A DNA stretch of 64,000 nt. It comes from Sordaria brevicollis (taxonomy: Eukaryota > Ascomycota > Sordariomycetes > Sordariales > Sordariaceae). Shown piece after piece: positions 12,565 through 21,796 of this stretch. The stretch is from assembly GCA_033439795.1 (NCBI GenBank), contig JAUTDP010000017.1, positions 186,001 through 250,000 on the forward strand. Direction: 5' to 3'. The translations under genes and the position numbers were made by a program. The notes under the pieces are model-generated. The model ran no database searches. It was not told the DNA's origin and saw only the letters and a list, made by a program, of their open reading frames with translations. How positions within the stretch are numbered: position 1 is the stretch's first letter; each line of letters starts with the position of its first letter.

Positions 12565-13573
12565 ATTTATTTGAAGCGGAGCTTCAACATAAAGAAGTAT
12601 TAAAAAACACGAAACGCGTTGAGCGAAGTCTTCTTCTATAATACGGTGACCCCCCTGCGTCGATCCCAAAAATCTTCCCGAAGTTTACCCGTCTACCCGA
12701 GACTACAATCCCTATTTCTCGACCTGCAATTGGTTGAATTAAACTTTTGCTAAGGCGCTAAAGATGGGACGAGGCTTGGCATTTGAAAGTGGGTTTGATC
12801 ACAACAAAGTGGGTACCAAAATGATGAGTAAGCTGAGACGAGTACAATGGTACAACTCACGTAACTATAGCTAGCCTACCGGCTAAGAAAAACGGCTTTG
12901 AAAAAATCTAACAGATATATAGAAAAAAATCTAAAAAGCTTATCGATAAGGGTAGAGTTATTAATAATAGAAATAGGTATCAAAATAATGGGTAAGCCAA
13001 GGCGAGTAGTTTGGTACCACTCACGTGACCGTAGCTAGCTTGCCGGCCGAGAAAAACGGCTTTAAAAAATCTTATAGATATATAAAAAAGAAAAAATGTT
13101 TTATTTTTAAAATTAAACGTCGTAGCTAACTTAGTAAATGTAGAGTTATAATATATATCCTTTAGCGGTCGGTTCGATTCCCGCCCGGAGTAAAAATAAA
13201 ATCTTTTTAATAATATTTAAATAATATATAAAAAGTAATAAATAAATGAAAATAATTAAATAATAATAATAATTAAATAAATAATTATAATTAAATAAAT
13301 AATAATAAATGGATAAGTAATAATGAATAAACAAATATTAATAAATAAATGAAGAATAATAAATAAATGAATATAATTTAAGAAAGAAATAATATAAAAT
13401 AAAAAATAAGAAATAAATAAATAATAATAATAATAATAGAAAAAATTTAAGAAAAATATAATAAAAAATATAAGAAGTAAATATTAAGCTCCGCTTTAAG
13501 TAAATCTCTACCCACCTATATAAAATTTGCCGAAGGCAAATTTTACGGGGGTACGGGGGCGGCAGCCCTCGTA
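12565..13573. repeat. Hairpin-ended RIP-marked repeat, copy 1
   Basis: First of two direct copies (second at 13815-14943). It opens with a palindrome of the form TTGAAGC-GGA-GCTTCAA (12571-12587). An oppositely oriented form with loop TCC lies near the other end (13486-13505). Inside are two diverged direct sub-repeats starting near 12811 and 12974. A tRNA-like segment follows, with an A box (13123-13134) and a B box GGTTCGATTCC (13171-13181), then about 280 bp of TAAA/TAA-type AT tail. It ends in two hairpins (13522-13544 and 13552-13573). Differences between copies are mostly C/T and G/A transitions, as RIP makes. No protein coding was recognised. Confidence 0.7.
13123..13191 (+). other. 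tRNA-like A-box/B-box segment (copy 1)
   Basis: The segment contains TAGCTAACTTAG (A-box-like) and, 48 bases later, an exact GGTTCGATTCC (B box), the spacing expected of an internal RNA polymerase III promoter. The 3' part (CCGGAG) resembles a T arm and acceptor end, but no matching 5' acceptor strand is present, so this is not a usable tRNA gene. A tRNA-derived SINE head or an old tRNA pseudogene is the best reading. Confidence 0.45.
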
Positions 13574-13814
13574 ATATATACTAATGGGTCCGGTCTATTA
13601 CCCTCGAAATCGAATAACGTTACCGGTATTAGCGTAGAGGGCTCGAAGTATAATATAGCTATACCCGCGGTACTAAACGCTACGCTTATATCCCTATATT
13701 ATATCTATTTTTTTATAATATAATAATATACGTTTTTTATAATATATTAAACGTAAAATTAATAAAAGATTCCCGGGTAAACCTTACGCGCAACCTTCTT
13801 AAAATTTTTATAAA
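13574..13814. repeat. AT-rich spacer between the two repeat copies
   Basis: This spacer has strongly RIP-like composition (TA-rich, with CpG-containing islands such as ACCCGCGGTAC) and is not shared with the flanking copies. It is probably a fragment of another mutated repeat. No gene is visible. Confidence 0.4.
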
Positions 13815-14757
13815 AATTATTTAAAGCGGAACTTCAACATTGAGAAGTATTGAAAAAATACGGAGCAAAGCGTTGAGCGAAGTCTTCTTCTATAATACGG
13901 TGACCCCCCTACGTCGATCCTAAAAATCTTCCCGAAGTTTACCCGTCTACCCGAAACCACAATCCCTATTTCTCGACTTGCAATTGGTTGAATTAAACTT
14001 TTACCAAGGTACTAAAGATGGGACGAGGCTTGGCATTCTGAAGTGGGTCCTATCAAGACAAAGTGGGTACTAAAATGATGAGTAAGCTGAGACGAGTACA
14101 ATGGTACCACTCACGTGACCGTAGCTTGCCTGCCGGGCGAGAAAAACGGCTTTAAAAAAATCCGACGGATATATAGAAAAAAATCTAAAAAGCTTATCGA
14201 TAAGGGTAGGGAAAAATGGGTATCAAAATGATGAGTATGTTGTAACGAGTACAATGGTACCACTCACGTGACTGTAGCTTGCCTGCCGGGCGAGAAAACC
14301 GGCTTTAAAAAAATCCGACGGATAGGTATATAATAAAAAAAAATAATTTTATTTTCTAAATGAAGCGTTGTAGCTAACTTAGCAAATGTACGGTTATAAT
14401 ATATACCCTTTAGCGGTCGGTTCGATTCCCGGCCGGAGTAAAAATAAAATCTTTTTAATAATATTTAAATAGTGAATTAAAAAATAATAAATAAATAATA
14501 GTAAATAAATAAGTAATTGTAAATAAATAAATAATAGTAAATGAATAAATACTAATAAATAAATAAATAAATAAAACTAAATAAATAAATAATAATAAAT
14601 AAAAAAGTAATAATTAATAAATAAATAATAATAAATAAATAAATAATAATAAATAAAGAAATAATAATTAATAAATAAATAATAACAGAGAAATAAATAA
14701 CAAGAAATAAATAAATAATAATAAATGAAAAAAGAATATTAAATAAATGAATAATAA

Positions 14758-14796
<39 letters not shown>

Positions 14797-14943
14797 ACAA
14801 TAATAATAAAAAAAACTTATTAAAAATATAATAAAAAATATAGGAAGTAAATATTAAGCTCCGCTTCAAGTAAATTTCTGCCCACCCGTATAAAATTTGC
14901 CGAAGGCAAATTTTGCGGGGGTACGGGGGCGGCAGCCCTCGTA
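13815..14943. repeat. Hairpin-ended RIP-marked repeat, copy 2
   Basis: Direct copy of the unit at 12565-13573, with the same order: opening palindrome (about 13821-13837), two sub-repeats (near 14064 and 14217), tRNA-like segment (14371-14440), a longer AT tail of (TAAA)n type, the TCC-loop palindrome (14856-14875), and two closing hairpins (14892-14914 and 14922-14943). The AT tail is about 100 bp longer than in copy 1, consistent with simple-sequence length change. Confidence 0.7.
14371..14440 (+). other. tRNA-like A-box/B-box segment (copy 2)
   Basis: The A-box-like TAGCTAACTTAGC starts at 14371 and the B box GGTTCGATTCC at 14419, again 48 bases apart. The last bases, GGCCGGAGTA, resemble an acceptor end, but the 5' acceptor partner is absent. 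This copy is slightly less mutated than copy 1. Confidence 0.45.
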
Positions 14944-15112
14944 TATGATATTTTTGATAAATCCACTTCCAGGTCCAGACCACCACACCTTAACACCAGC
15001 AAAGCCGCTTCTACACCTTTTTTGCACATGGCCTGTCCTGTCCCAGCCCTATCCCGCCCCCGGCCTGTTCTATCCTGTCTGTTCCAGTCGCTATCACTAC
15101 AGGCTTCGGGCT

Positions 15113-15699
15113 TTATGCCTTCTTCTTAGCAGCCGCCGCCTTGGCCTTGGCAGCCTTCTTCCTGTTGCTCTTGATCATCACCATGCTCAGGAACGAGCCG
15201 ACGACGGAGGCGCCCAGCAGGATGAGGATGACGGGAATGCGGATGGCCCACTCGCGAGGGGGGAAGACGTTTTGGAGGGGGTGGTCGGAGTCGACGAAGG
15301 GCTGGAGTTGATCAGACGTTAGTTTCTTGCTAAGAACACCAAAAAACTCCGAGGAAATCCATCAACCGCCTCTGCTAGGATCCAGATACATCCGTCCGTG
15401 AGCATTGTCAAAAATTCGTTGCTCATTGATAGACATTCAACCCAGCGTTGTTGTGCAGAGCAGATCGTGGATTTCGCGAGATTCTTCGTTCGGCAGAAAA
15501 TTGGAAAACGAACCATCAACAGAGTCCAGATGGTGTAGTAGAGGAAGACGAAGGTGGCGGCCACGAGCATGGCGAGGCCTACGAGTTTGTCGAGCTGTGT
15601 GGTCCAAAGAATTAGGGGTTAGCAAGGTTCCATGTCTCTGAAGCGTCCATTGAGAATTGGGTGTGGCTTTGAAGGTTCGGAAGGAATGTGGCATACCAT
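15113..15699 (-). CDS. dpm2: Dolichol-phosphate mannosyltransferase regulatory subunit 2
   Basis: DPM2 is a small two-helix ER membrane protein that stabilises and stimulates dolichol-phosphate-mannose synthase. That enzyme supplies mannose for N-glycans, O-mannosylation and GPI anchors. Three minus-strand exons are inferred: 15697-15699 (ATG alone), 15514-15594 and 15113-15301, giving 90 residues, close to the usual 80-90. Donors are GTATGC and GTTCGT; acceptors are CACAG and TCCAG with branch CTAAC; both introns are phase 0. Helix 1 is LVGLAMLVAATFVFLYYTIW; then comes the conserved loop with HPLQNVFPPREWAIRIP, then helix 2 and a Lys/Ala-rich cytosolic tail with KKKA before the stop. It is divergent from cwc22, with 680 bp between start codons. 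Confidence 0.88.
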
Positions 15700-16379
15700 T
15701 GTCAATTGATCGGAAATGTTTGGTTTAAATGAGTGACGTGGTAGTTGGACAAAATGGGTTGGTTGTTGGAACGAAAAAAGAGAAGATGATATCGTGAATG
15801 GTGTGGTGGTTGAATTGACACCTTGAGGTTGACGACGGAGGTAGGTAGGAAATACCGAACACCTGCCTGCACTGCACTAACAGCGGGCGACCTGGCCACC
15901 CGCTTTCTAGGTACGGAAAGCTCCCCCAGCTGCCGTCGCGACCCGTAGCGTCACTGTTTCAGGGGTGCGCGTTGAAAGTCACAAGCGGTTCGCTGACGTT
16001 AGTGGGCCCTGGATGGCTTTCTCAGAAGGGGAAAGCCCCACTATTTTAGGCGTTCTGGCCACTAAACTCCACACCAGCCTCGTTCAAGTTTTGGTTGCGG
16101 CCACTCCCGTCACGTCTCACGAAGTCCCGGTTGCCTTGCCCTGCCTTGTCGTAAATTCGTGGAAGTTGCAACTTTGCGCGAGGCATCAGCCTTGACGATT
16201 CTTTCCTTTTCGTACATCTTTCTTTCCCTTTTCGACGACACATTCGCTATCCCCGTACAACGTTGTCGCCTTCGATAAATTCATTGACGAACCAAAAGGA
16301 TAACGCACTCGACTCCCGGTACATCGAAGACTTGGATCGAACGAAGGTCAACAGAAAGAGACGAGGGCAACTCTTGACA
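15700..16379. promoter_or_regulatory. Shared divergent promoter region, dpm2 / cwc22
   Basis: These 680 bp separate two oppositely directed start codons and hold no supported gene, so both promoters and leaders must lie here. The cwc22 frame is open a further 39 codons upstream of its ATG, but begins at a TTG without a sensible context. Confidence 0.5.
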
Positions 16380-19328
16380 ATGGCTTCGGCAGACAACATG
16401 TCTCCGTCGCGTAGCCATCCCGACGATGATGACCGGTCCCGGTCCCCTAGGCCCCTGTCGCCGCCTCCTAAGGACAAAGACGGCTCTCGATCCCCCGGCG
16501 AACGTACGCCCTCACCTCCTCCCCGTGACCCGTCTCCGGCTCGATCAGAAGGCGAACGCACTCCTTCGCCATCCCCCCGCCGTGATCGCTCCCTCTCTCC
16601 AAGAGATTCACGCCCACGATCTCGTTCGCCTACACCGCGTAGCCGATCACCTGCCCGACGTCCTGCCCGCTCGCTGTCTCCAAGAGACGGCTCACCCGTC
16701 CGCCGTGATGATCGGTCACTCTCCCCACGGGCACGCTCGCCGCCACGCCGTCATTCCCGTTCCCCGTCCCCGAGAAGACGACAATCACCTTCACGCCGTC
16801 GCGATGCCGATGAAGACTATAGGCCGGTAAAGAAGGAGCGCACCCCGACGCCACCCCCTGCGCCTGTCAAGACCGAGGAGGAAAAGCTTGCCGATGCCAG
16901 AGCAGAGTACCAGAAGCTCTTGAACCTACGCAGTCAGGGTGTCTACCTGCCGCCGCACAGGCTCCGTGCCCTCCAGGCCGCCATCACGGACAAGAAGACT
17001 AGGGAATACCAGCGTATGGCTTGGGAAGCTTTGAAGAAGTCTATCAACGGTCTGGTTAACAAGGTCAACACTGCCAATATCAAGTTCGTGGTCCCCGAGC
17101 TCTTTGGCGAGAATCTCATCCGTGGCCGCGGTCTGTTCTGTCAGAGTCTGTTGAAGGCCCAACATGCCAGTTTGCCCTTTACCCCGATCTATGCCTGTTT
17201 GGCTGCCATTTGCAACACTAAGCTGCCACAAGTCGGCGAATTGCTCGTCAAGAGACTCATCCTGCGTTTCCGCAAGGCGTTCAAGAGAAACGACAAGGCC
17301 GTGTGTCTTTCGTCAACCATGTTCATTGCCCATCTTGTTAACAACCAGGTTGTCCACGAGATGATTGCCGCCCAGATTTTGCTCTTGCTGCTTGCGAAGC
17401 CTACCGACGACAGTGTGGAAATCGCCGTCGGCCTCATGAGGGAGGTAGGCTTGTTTTTGGAGGAGATGTCCCCGGCCATAGCACATGCCGTTTTCGATCA
17501 GTTCCGCAACATTCTTCACGAGGCCGATATCGACCGTCGTACGCAGTACATGATCGAGGTGCTGTTCCAGGTGCGCAAGGACAAATACAAGGACAACCCG
17601 GTTATCAAGGAAGAGTTGGACCTTGTTGAGGAGGAGGATCAAATCACACACCGGATCGGGCTCGACGACGAAATTGAACCGCAAGATGGATTGAATATCT
17701 TCAAGATGGATCCTAACTGGGAGGAGAACGAGGAGGAATACAAGAAGTTGAAGGCAGAGATTCTGGGCGAGGCCAGCGACGACGAGGGCGACAGTGACGA
17801 CGACGAGTCGGAGAGCGAGTCTGAATCGGAGGACGAGGAACAAAAGGCGCTAGAGATCAAGGATCAGAGTAATGCGGACCTCGTCAACCTCAGGAGGACG
17901 ATTTACCTCAGCATCCAGTCGAGTGCCGATCCCGAAGAAGCGGCACACAAGCTCATGAAGCTGCGGCTCCCTGCCGGTCAGGAGCCCGAGTTGGTGTCGA
18001 TGATTGTCGAGTCATGCGCCCAAGAGAAGGTCTACTTGAAGTTCATGGGTTTGCTGGGAGAGCGGTTTGCCCGTCTCAACAGGATGTGGATGGATCTGTT
18101 CGAGGAATCCTTCGCCAAGTACTACTCCACGATTCACCGATACGAGACGAACAAGCTTCGCAACATTGCGAGGTTCTTCGGGCACCTGTTGGCTACTGAT
18201 GCCATCGGCTGGCACGTTTTCTCGGTCATACATCTAAACGAGGAAGAGACCACATCCGCGAGCCGTATCTTCATCAAGATCCTATTCGAAGATCTTCAGG
18301 AGAACATCGGCTCCGCGAAGTTGAAGGCTCGCATGAGTGAAGAGACCCTCCAGCCCAGTCTGCAGGGCATCTTCCCTCACGACGAACCGCGCAACATTCG
18401 CTTCTCCATCAACTACTTCACATCTATCAAGATGGGCTATCTCACTGACGAAATGCGCACTTTCTTGGCAAACATGCCAAAGCCTGCCCTTCCAGCACCC
18501 CCAGCAGATTTCGATTCCGAGTCTGTGTCCAGCTACTCCTCCTATTCTTCCTACTCGTCCCGCTCCCGTTCCCGGTCTCGGACGCCTCGGAAGGACACCC
18601 GCGGCCGTTCCCTCTCGCGCACCCCTCCTGGCCGTGGCAGGGGCAGATCCTACAGCCGGACACCGAGCCGGAGCAGGAGTCGTAGCCGCAGCTACAGCCG
18701 CTCCGTTTCAAGGTCCATCTCGAGGTCTCCCCCACCAAGGCGGAGAGCGTCGGATTCCAGGTCTCCCAGTCCGCCACCCCGTGGCCGTGGTCGGAGCTAC
18801 GACCGGTATTCCCGCTCACCTTCGCGCTCGCGCTCTCGCACCCGCAGCCGTAGCCGTAGCAGGTCATACACGCGCTCGCCATCTCCCCCACCTGCTCGTG
18901 GCTATCCCAACCGTGAGCGCCCACACGTCGCCAACGACAGACCCTCAGGCCCCGGTAAGCGTCGCAGAGAAGGTTCCTATTCGACCAGCCGCTCGCCACA
19001 TCCTCCTCCCCAGCAACGTCCTCGCCGCGGAAGTTACAGTCGGTCACGGTCGAGATCTCCGATACCAATCAGAGGGAATGGGGCGAGGGGTAGGGACTAC
19101 GGTCGGGCTGGCCCGCCTCCTTCTCGTGGTGGGCGGGACCGCTCGTACTCGCGATCGCGAAGCAGGTCACCTCTGCCACCAGCGGGTGGTGCCGCCGGGT
19201 CGAGGCGAGGTATCAGCAGGTCTCCGAGCCCAGTGAATAACAAGAGGAGGAGGTCGTATAGTAGCTCCAGGTCAAGATCTAGGTCGAGGACCAGGTCACC
19301 GGTTGCTAAACGCGGGAGAGTTGATTAG
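16380..19328 (+). CDS. cwc22: Pre-mRNA-splicing factor Cwc22
   Basis: Cwc22 is a spliceosomal protein that joins before the first step and is needed for Prp2-driven activation; in animals it also recruits eIF4AIII of the exon junction complex. A single exon of 982 residues starts at ATG 16380 (context ttgacaATGG). An N-terminal Arg/Ser/Pro-rich tract covers about residues 1-150. The MIF4G domain (about 165-440) contains LRSQGVYLPPHRLRAL, LFGENLIRGRG and DGLNIFKMDPNWEENE. An acidic linker precedes the MA3 domain (about 500-650; IYLSIQSSADPEEAAHKL, YETNKLRNIARFFGHLL). A long RS domain (about 710-982) ends the protein. RS tracts at both ends are notable. The frame continues open after the TAG for 41 codons (see findings). 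Confidence 0.95.
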   Translation: MASADNMSPSRSHPDDDDRSRSPRPLSPPPKDKDGSRSPGERTPSPPPRDPSPARSEGERTPSPSPRRDRSLSPRDSRPRSRSPTPRSRSPARRPARSLSPRDGSPVRRDDRSLSPRARSPPRRHSRSPSPRRRQSPSRRRDADEDYRPVKKERTPTPPPAPVKTEEEKLADARAEYQKLLNLRSQGVYLPPHRLRALQAAITDKKTREYQRMAWEALKKSINGLVNKVNTANIKFVVPELFGENLIRGRGLFCQSLLKAQHASLPFTPIYACLAAICNTKLPQVGELLVKRLILRFRKAFKRNDKAVCLSSTMFIAHLVNNQVVHEMIAAQILLLLLAKPTDDSVEIAVGLMREVGLFLEEMSPAIAHAVFDQFRNILHEADIDRRTQYMIEVLFQVRKDKYKDNPVIKEELDLVEEEDQITHRIGLDDEIEPQDGLNIFKMDPNWEENEEEYKKLKAEILGEASDDEGDSDDDESESESESEDEEQKALEIKDQSNADLVNLRRTIYLSIQSSADPEEAAHKLMKLRLPAGQEPELVSMIVESCAQEKVYLKFMGLLGERFARLNRMWMDLFEESFAKYYSTIHRYETNKLRNIARFFGHLLATDAIGWHVFSVIHLNEEETTSASRIFIKILFEDLQENIGSAKLKARMSEETLQPSLQGIFPHDEPRNIRFSINYFTSIKMGYLTDEMRTFLANMPKPALPAPPADFDSESVSSYSSYSSYSSRSRSRSRTPRKDTRGRSLSRTPPGRGRGRSYSRTPSRSRSRSRSYSRSVSRSISRSPPPRRRASDSRSPSPPPRGRGRSYDRYSRSPSRSRSRTRSRSRSRSYTRSPSPPPARGYPNRERPHVANDRPSGPGKRRREGSYSTSRSPHPPPQQRPRRGSYSRSRSRSPIPIRGNGARGRDYGRAGPPPSRGGRDRSYSRSRSRSPLPPAGGAAGSRRGISRSPSPVNNKRRRSYSSSRSRSRSRTRSPVAKRGRVD

Positions 19329-19454
19329 AGTTCCTCCCCCCGTCGTTACTCACTGACGAAGGACAGAGGGGCAGGCTATCGGAAAGTGAAGGAGGAAAGA
19401 GACACAGATCATGGCTACCAGAAAGTGAAGAAGGAAAGAGATACGGATTGGTGA
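19329..19454 (+). other. In-frame extension after the cwc22 stop codon
   Basis: Directly after TAG (19326-19328) the same frame stays open for 41 codons to TGA (19452-19454). It starts SSSPRRYS, like the RS domain before it. It then contains an imperfect 13-residue tandem repeat whose units begin GYRKVKEERD and GYQKVKKERD. Charged, repeat-structured sequence in the gene's own frame suggests former or conditional coding sequence. Confidence 0.45.
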
Positions 19455-19790
19455 ATTGGAATATTAACTAAAGCTTCGCTACATGTATATTGATACCAGC
19501 AAACAGGTAGTGTCAAAGAAACAGAAGGGGTTAGAGGGAAGGAAGGACTAGTATTAGTACCGAAACCCAGGGCAAGAATGGTATGAAGAAGCGATGGACC
19601 ATTGTGGTCTCATGTGACTAGGATCAAGACGTTATTTGTTTCTCTGGTGACATATGAGTGACTTGTGCTCAAACGAAGAGGGGTATGATACTCTCTAACC
19701 AATGCTACTTGCTCTTAACCATCTAATTTTATATACGCCGGAGCTCCGCTGCCTTGCCATATTCCAAGCACTTCCAGGAAACAAACTTGA
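19455..19790. other. Convergent intergenic space, cwc22 / dus1
   Basis: This is shared 3' flank between two genes that face each other. No gene is seen. Confidence 0.5.
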
Positions 19791-21796
19791 TCAACCACTA
19801 ACCAGCTCACTCTTGGGATAACTTGTCGTAGTCTCCAAAGACTCCACCGCCGTCTCCGCGCCATTGTCTCCCTGAACAGGTACCGGCGCCTCTTTCTCAG
19901 CGGTCTTGGTCTCGTCCTTCTCAGTCTCACCCCCACCAACAACCGACGAAGCCATAGCCTTAGCAGCCTCAGTCACCGCCTCAGCAACAGCAGCAACCTT
20001 ACCACCCGCAGCCTTCTTCTGCCTCTCCTTCTCTTCCTCCTTCGCCTTCTGAGCCTTCAAGTCCTTCTTACTCAACTGCAACGCCCCCTTCGCCAACGCC
20101 TCCTTTGGCAGAGGCCTGATGATGGGCTGAACCACCCACCAAGGCCGCTTGTTTTCGCGTCTGGCCTTGGCCGAAGATTCAGGGTCGTCCTTGGACTCTT
20201 CCGTCTCCTTGTAGAGGGCCTCCAGAACGTCAACGTCGAAGGATGCGCCGCCCGTGCGCTCGTACTCGATCAAACCCTGGGCGACCTTCTTCTCGACCTG
20301 GATGAGGATGGCTTCGTATTTAGCAATGTCGGCGCCGTTACGCGCGCGGGCGAGCATGTCACGCACGTCGGTGTGTTGTGTGACGAAGTGCCGGAGAAGG
20401 TGGAAGCAGTGGGGTTGCATGGAGACGAGGTTGGGCGAGGATTGAATGTTTTTGGGGTGGAGGTGGGGATTGGAAGGGTCTGCGGATGCGGGGGTGGTGG
20501 AAGAAGGTGTTGAAGCGGTGCCGTTGGCAGACTTGTGCTTTTTCCTTGGTGGTTCGTCTCCGTTGTTGTCTTGTGTTGTTGTCTCTGTTGTTGAGGCAGT
20601 GGGTTGTTCTTCAAGCCAGGCAACGTCATCACCCGGCATAAACAGCGCTCTTCTCGCCGGCGGCTCCTGCTCCAGCACGTACTTGTGGATGATATCCATG
20701 TACCTCCTCATCACGGCGTCGACGCGCCACCCACCACGGCTTCCATCTTTGCTACGCCAATACTCCCTCCCTTCCTCGCCCACGGGCGGCGGCCGGGCGA
20801 ACAGACCTGGGTCGCTGAGGTTGCCCTCGGCGCTCATGACGCCGTCGGCGCCCGTGGCTTCCAGGCACTTCTCCAGATCCGAGTACTGCAGGATGTTGCC
20901 GTTGGCAAAGATAACCGTCTCCTTGGGCAGCTTCTCGCGCAGGTAGCGGATGTATTCCCAGTCAGCTAGGCCCGTCTGGTGGCCCTTTTGCTCGCGTCGT
21001 CGGCCGTGTACCGTGAGGATGCTGGCGCCGGCGCTCAGCACGTTTTGGGCATATTTGAGGGTGGCCTCCTTGGTGTCGAGGATGCGGATCTTGGCTGTTA
21101 CGGGGATATCAAGTTCCTTGTGCAGTGTGTTGATGAGCTTAAAGATAAGCTCCTGGTTCTCTTGCAGGAAAGAGCCGTATTGGCCGCGCTTGGCTATGCC
21201 CTGTGGGCAGCCGAGATTGAGGTCGACGGCATCACAGTAGGGAGCTACGAGCTTCGCGGCGGAGAGGAGGTAATTTGGATCGTTGGCGCAGAACTGGACG
21301 AAGACTGAACGGTCGAATTTCGGGTTGCCGTCGAGGAAGGGGACGTAGTCGGGCGAGCCCGGGCGCGGGCTGTTCTCGGTGAGAGGACCACGAATTGGCT
21401 GGTAATGTGAGTCGCGGTACTTGGGAGCTTCGGTGAAAAGTCGAGCATGGAACATGGGCGTGTAGCAGAGGAGCTTGTGTTGCTCTTCGGCGGGTAGGAA
21501 GGATCGGGTCAACATGCGCCAGGCCTGTCACGAAAGCAACTGTGTTAGTTGGACGATTTTCCCAGGTGTAAATCGGCGTTACTGGAGTTCCTCTACGTGG
21601 AGGGAGAACTCACAAACTCGGACTGATCCACCATGGGAGCCACGATGTACTTTGGGCTACCGATGCTCTCGTAGAAAGCCCTGCCATGAAGCTTCGTCTT
21701 CAAGGGCGCCTGTGGTGTCGTAGTCGCATTGGCCTCGCTTGCGACAGACGCAGAGGCGGGCGCAGTCGCTGCCATTGTAGAAGGAGAGGAAGCCAT
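19791..21796 (-). CDS. dus1: tRNA-dihydrouridine synthase 1 (D16/D17)
   Basis: This is an FMN- and NADPH-dependent enzyme that reduces uridines 16/17 in the tRNA D-loop. Two minus-strand exons, 21614-21796 and 19791-21524, encode 638 residues. The 89-nt intron (21525-21613) has donor GTGAGT and acceptor GACAG in phase 0 and joins APMVDQSEF to AWRMLTRSF, a family landmark. The catalytic Cys lies in NLGCPQGIAKRGQYGSFL near residue 167. FMN-phosphate contacts are suggested by VHGRRREQKGH and FANGNILQ. A ~40-residue insertion (TEAPKYRDSHYQP...) follows the usual TPM-HARLF motif, and a Lys/Glu/Ala-rich tail of about 200 residues follows the catalytic part. The ATG at 21796 sits in an ideal GCCACCATGG context. 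An in-frame Arg-rich leader lies just upstream (see findings). Confidence 0.93.

Noticed and set aside
14371..14440. Functional tRNA gene
   Set aside because: A and B boxes are good, but the 5' acceptor strand does not pair with the 3' end and the T stem has mismatches. It is kept only as a tRNA-like segment.
13146..14986. Minus-strand frames rich in Tyr/Leu/Ile
   Set aside because: Translation of (TAAA)n/(TAA)n tails; one also reads through the tRNA-like segment, a common annotation artefact.
16263..16379. Upstream start for cwc22
   Set aside because: The frame is open but begins with TTG and has no ATG; the ATG at 16380 has good context.
18337..19236. 299-codon plus-strand open frame
   Set aside because: Frame-shifted shadow of the cwc22 MA3 and RS domains; Arg/Ser codon repeats keep other frames open.
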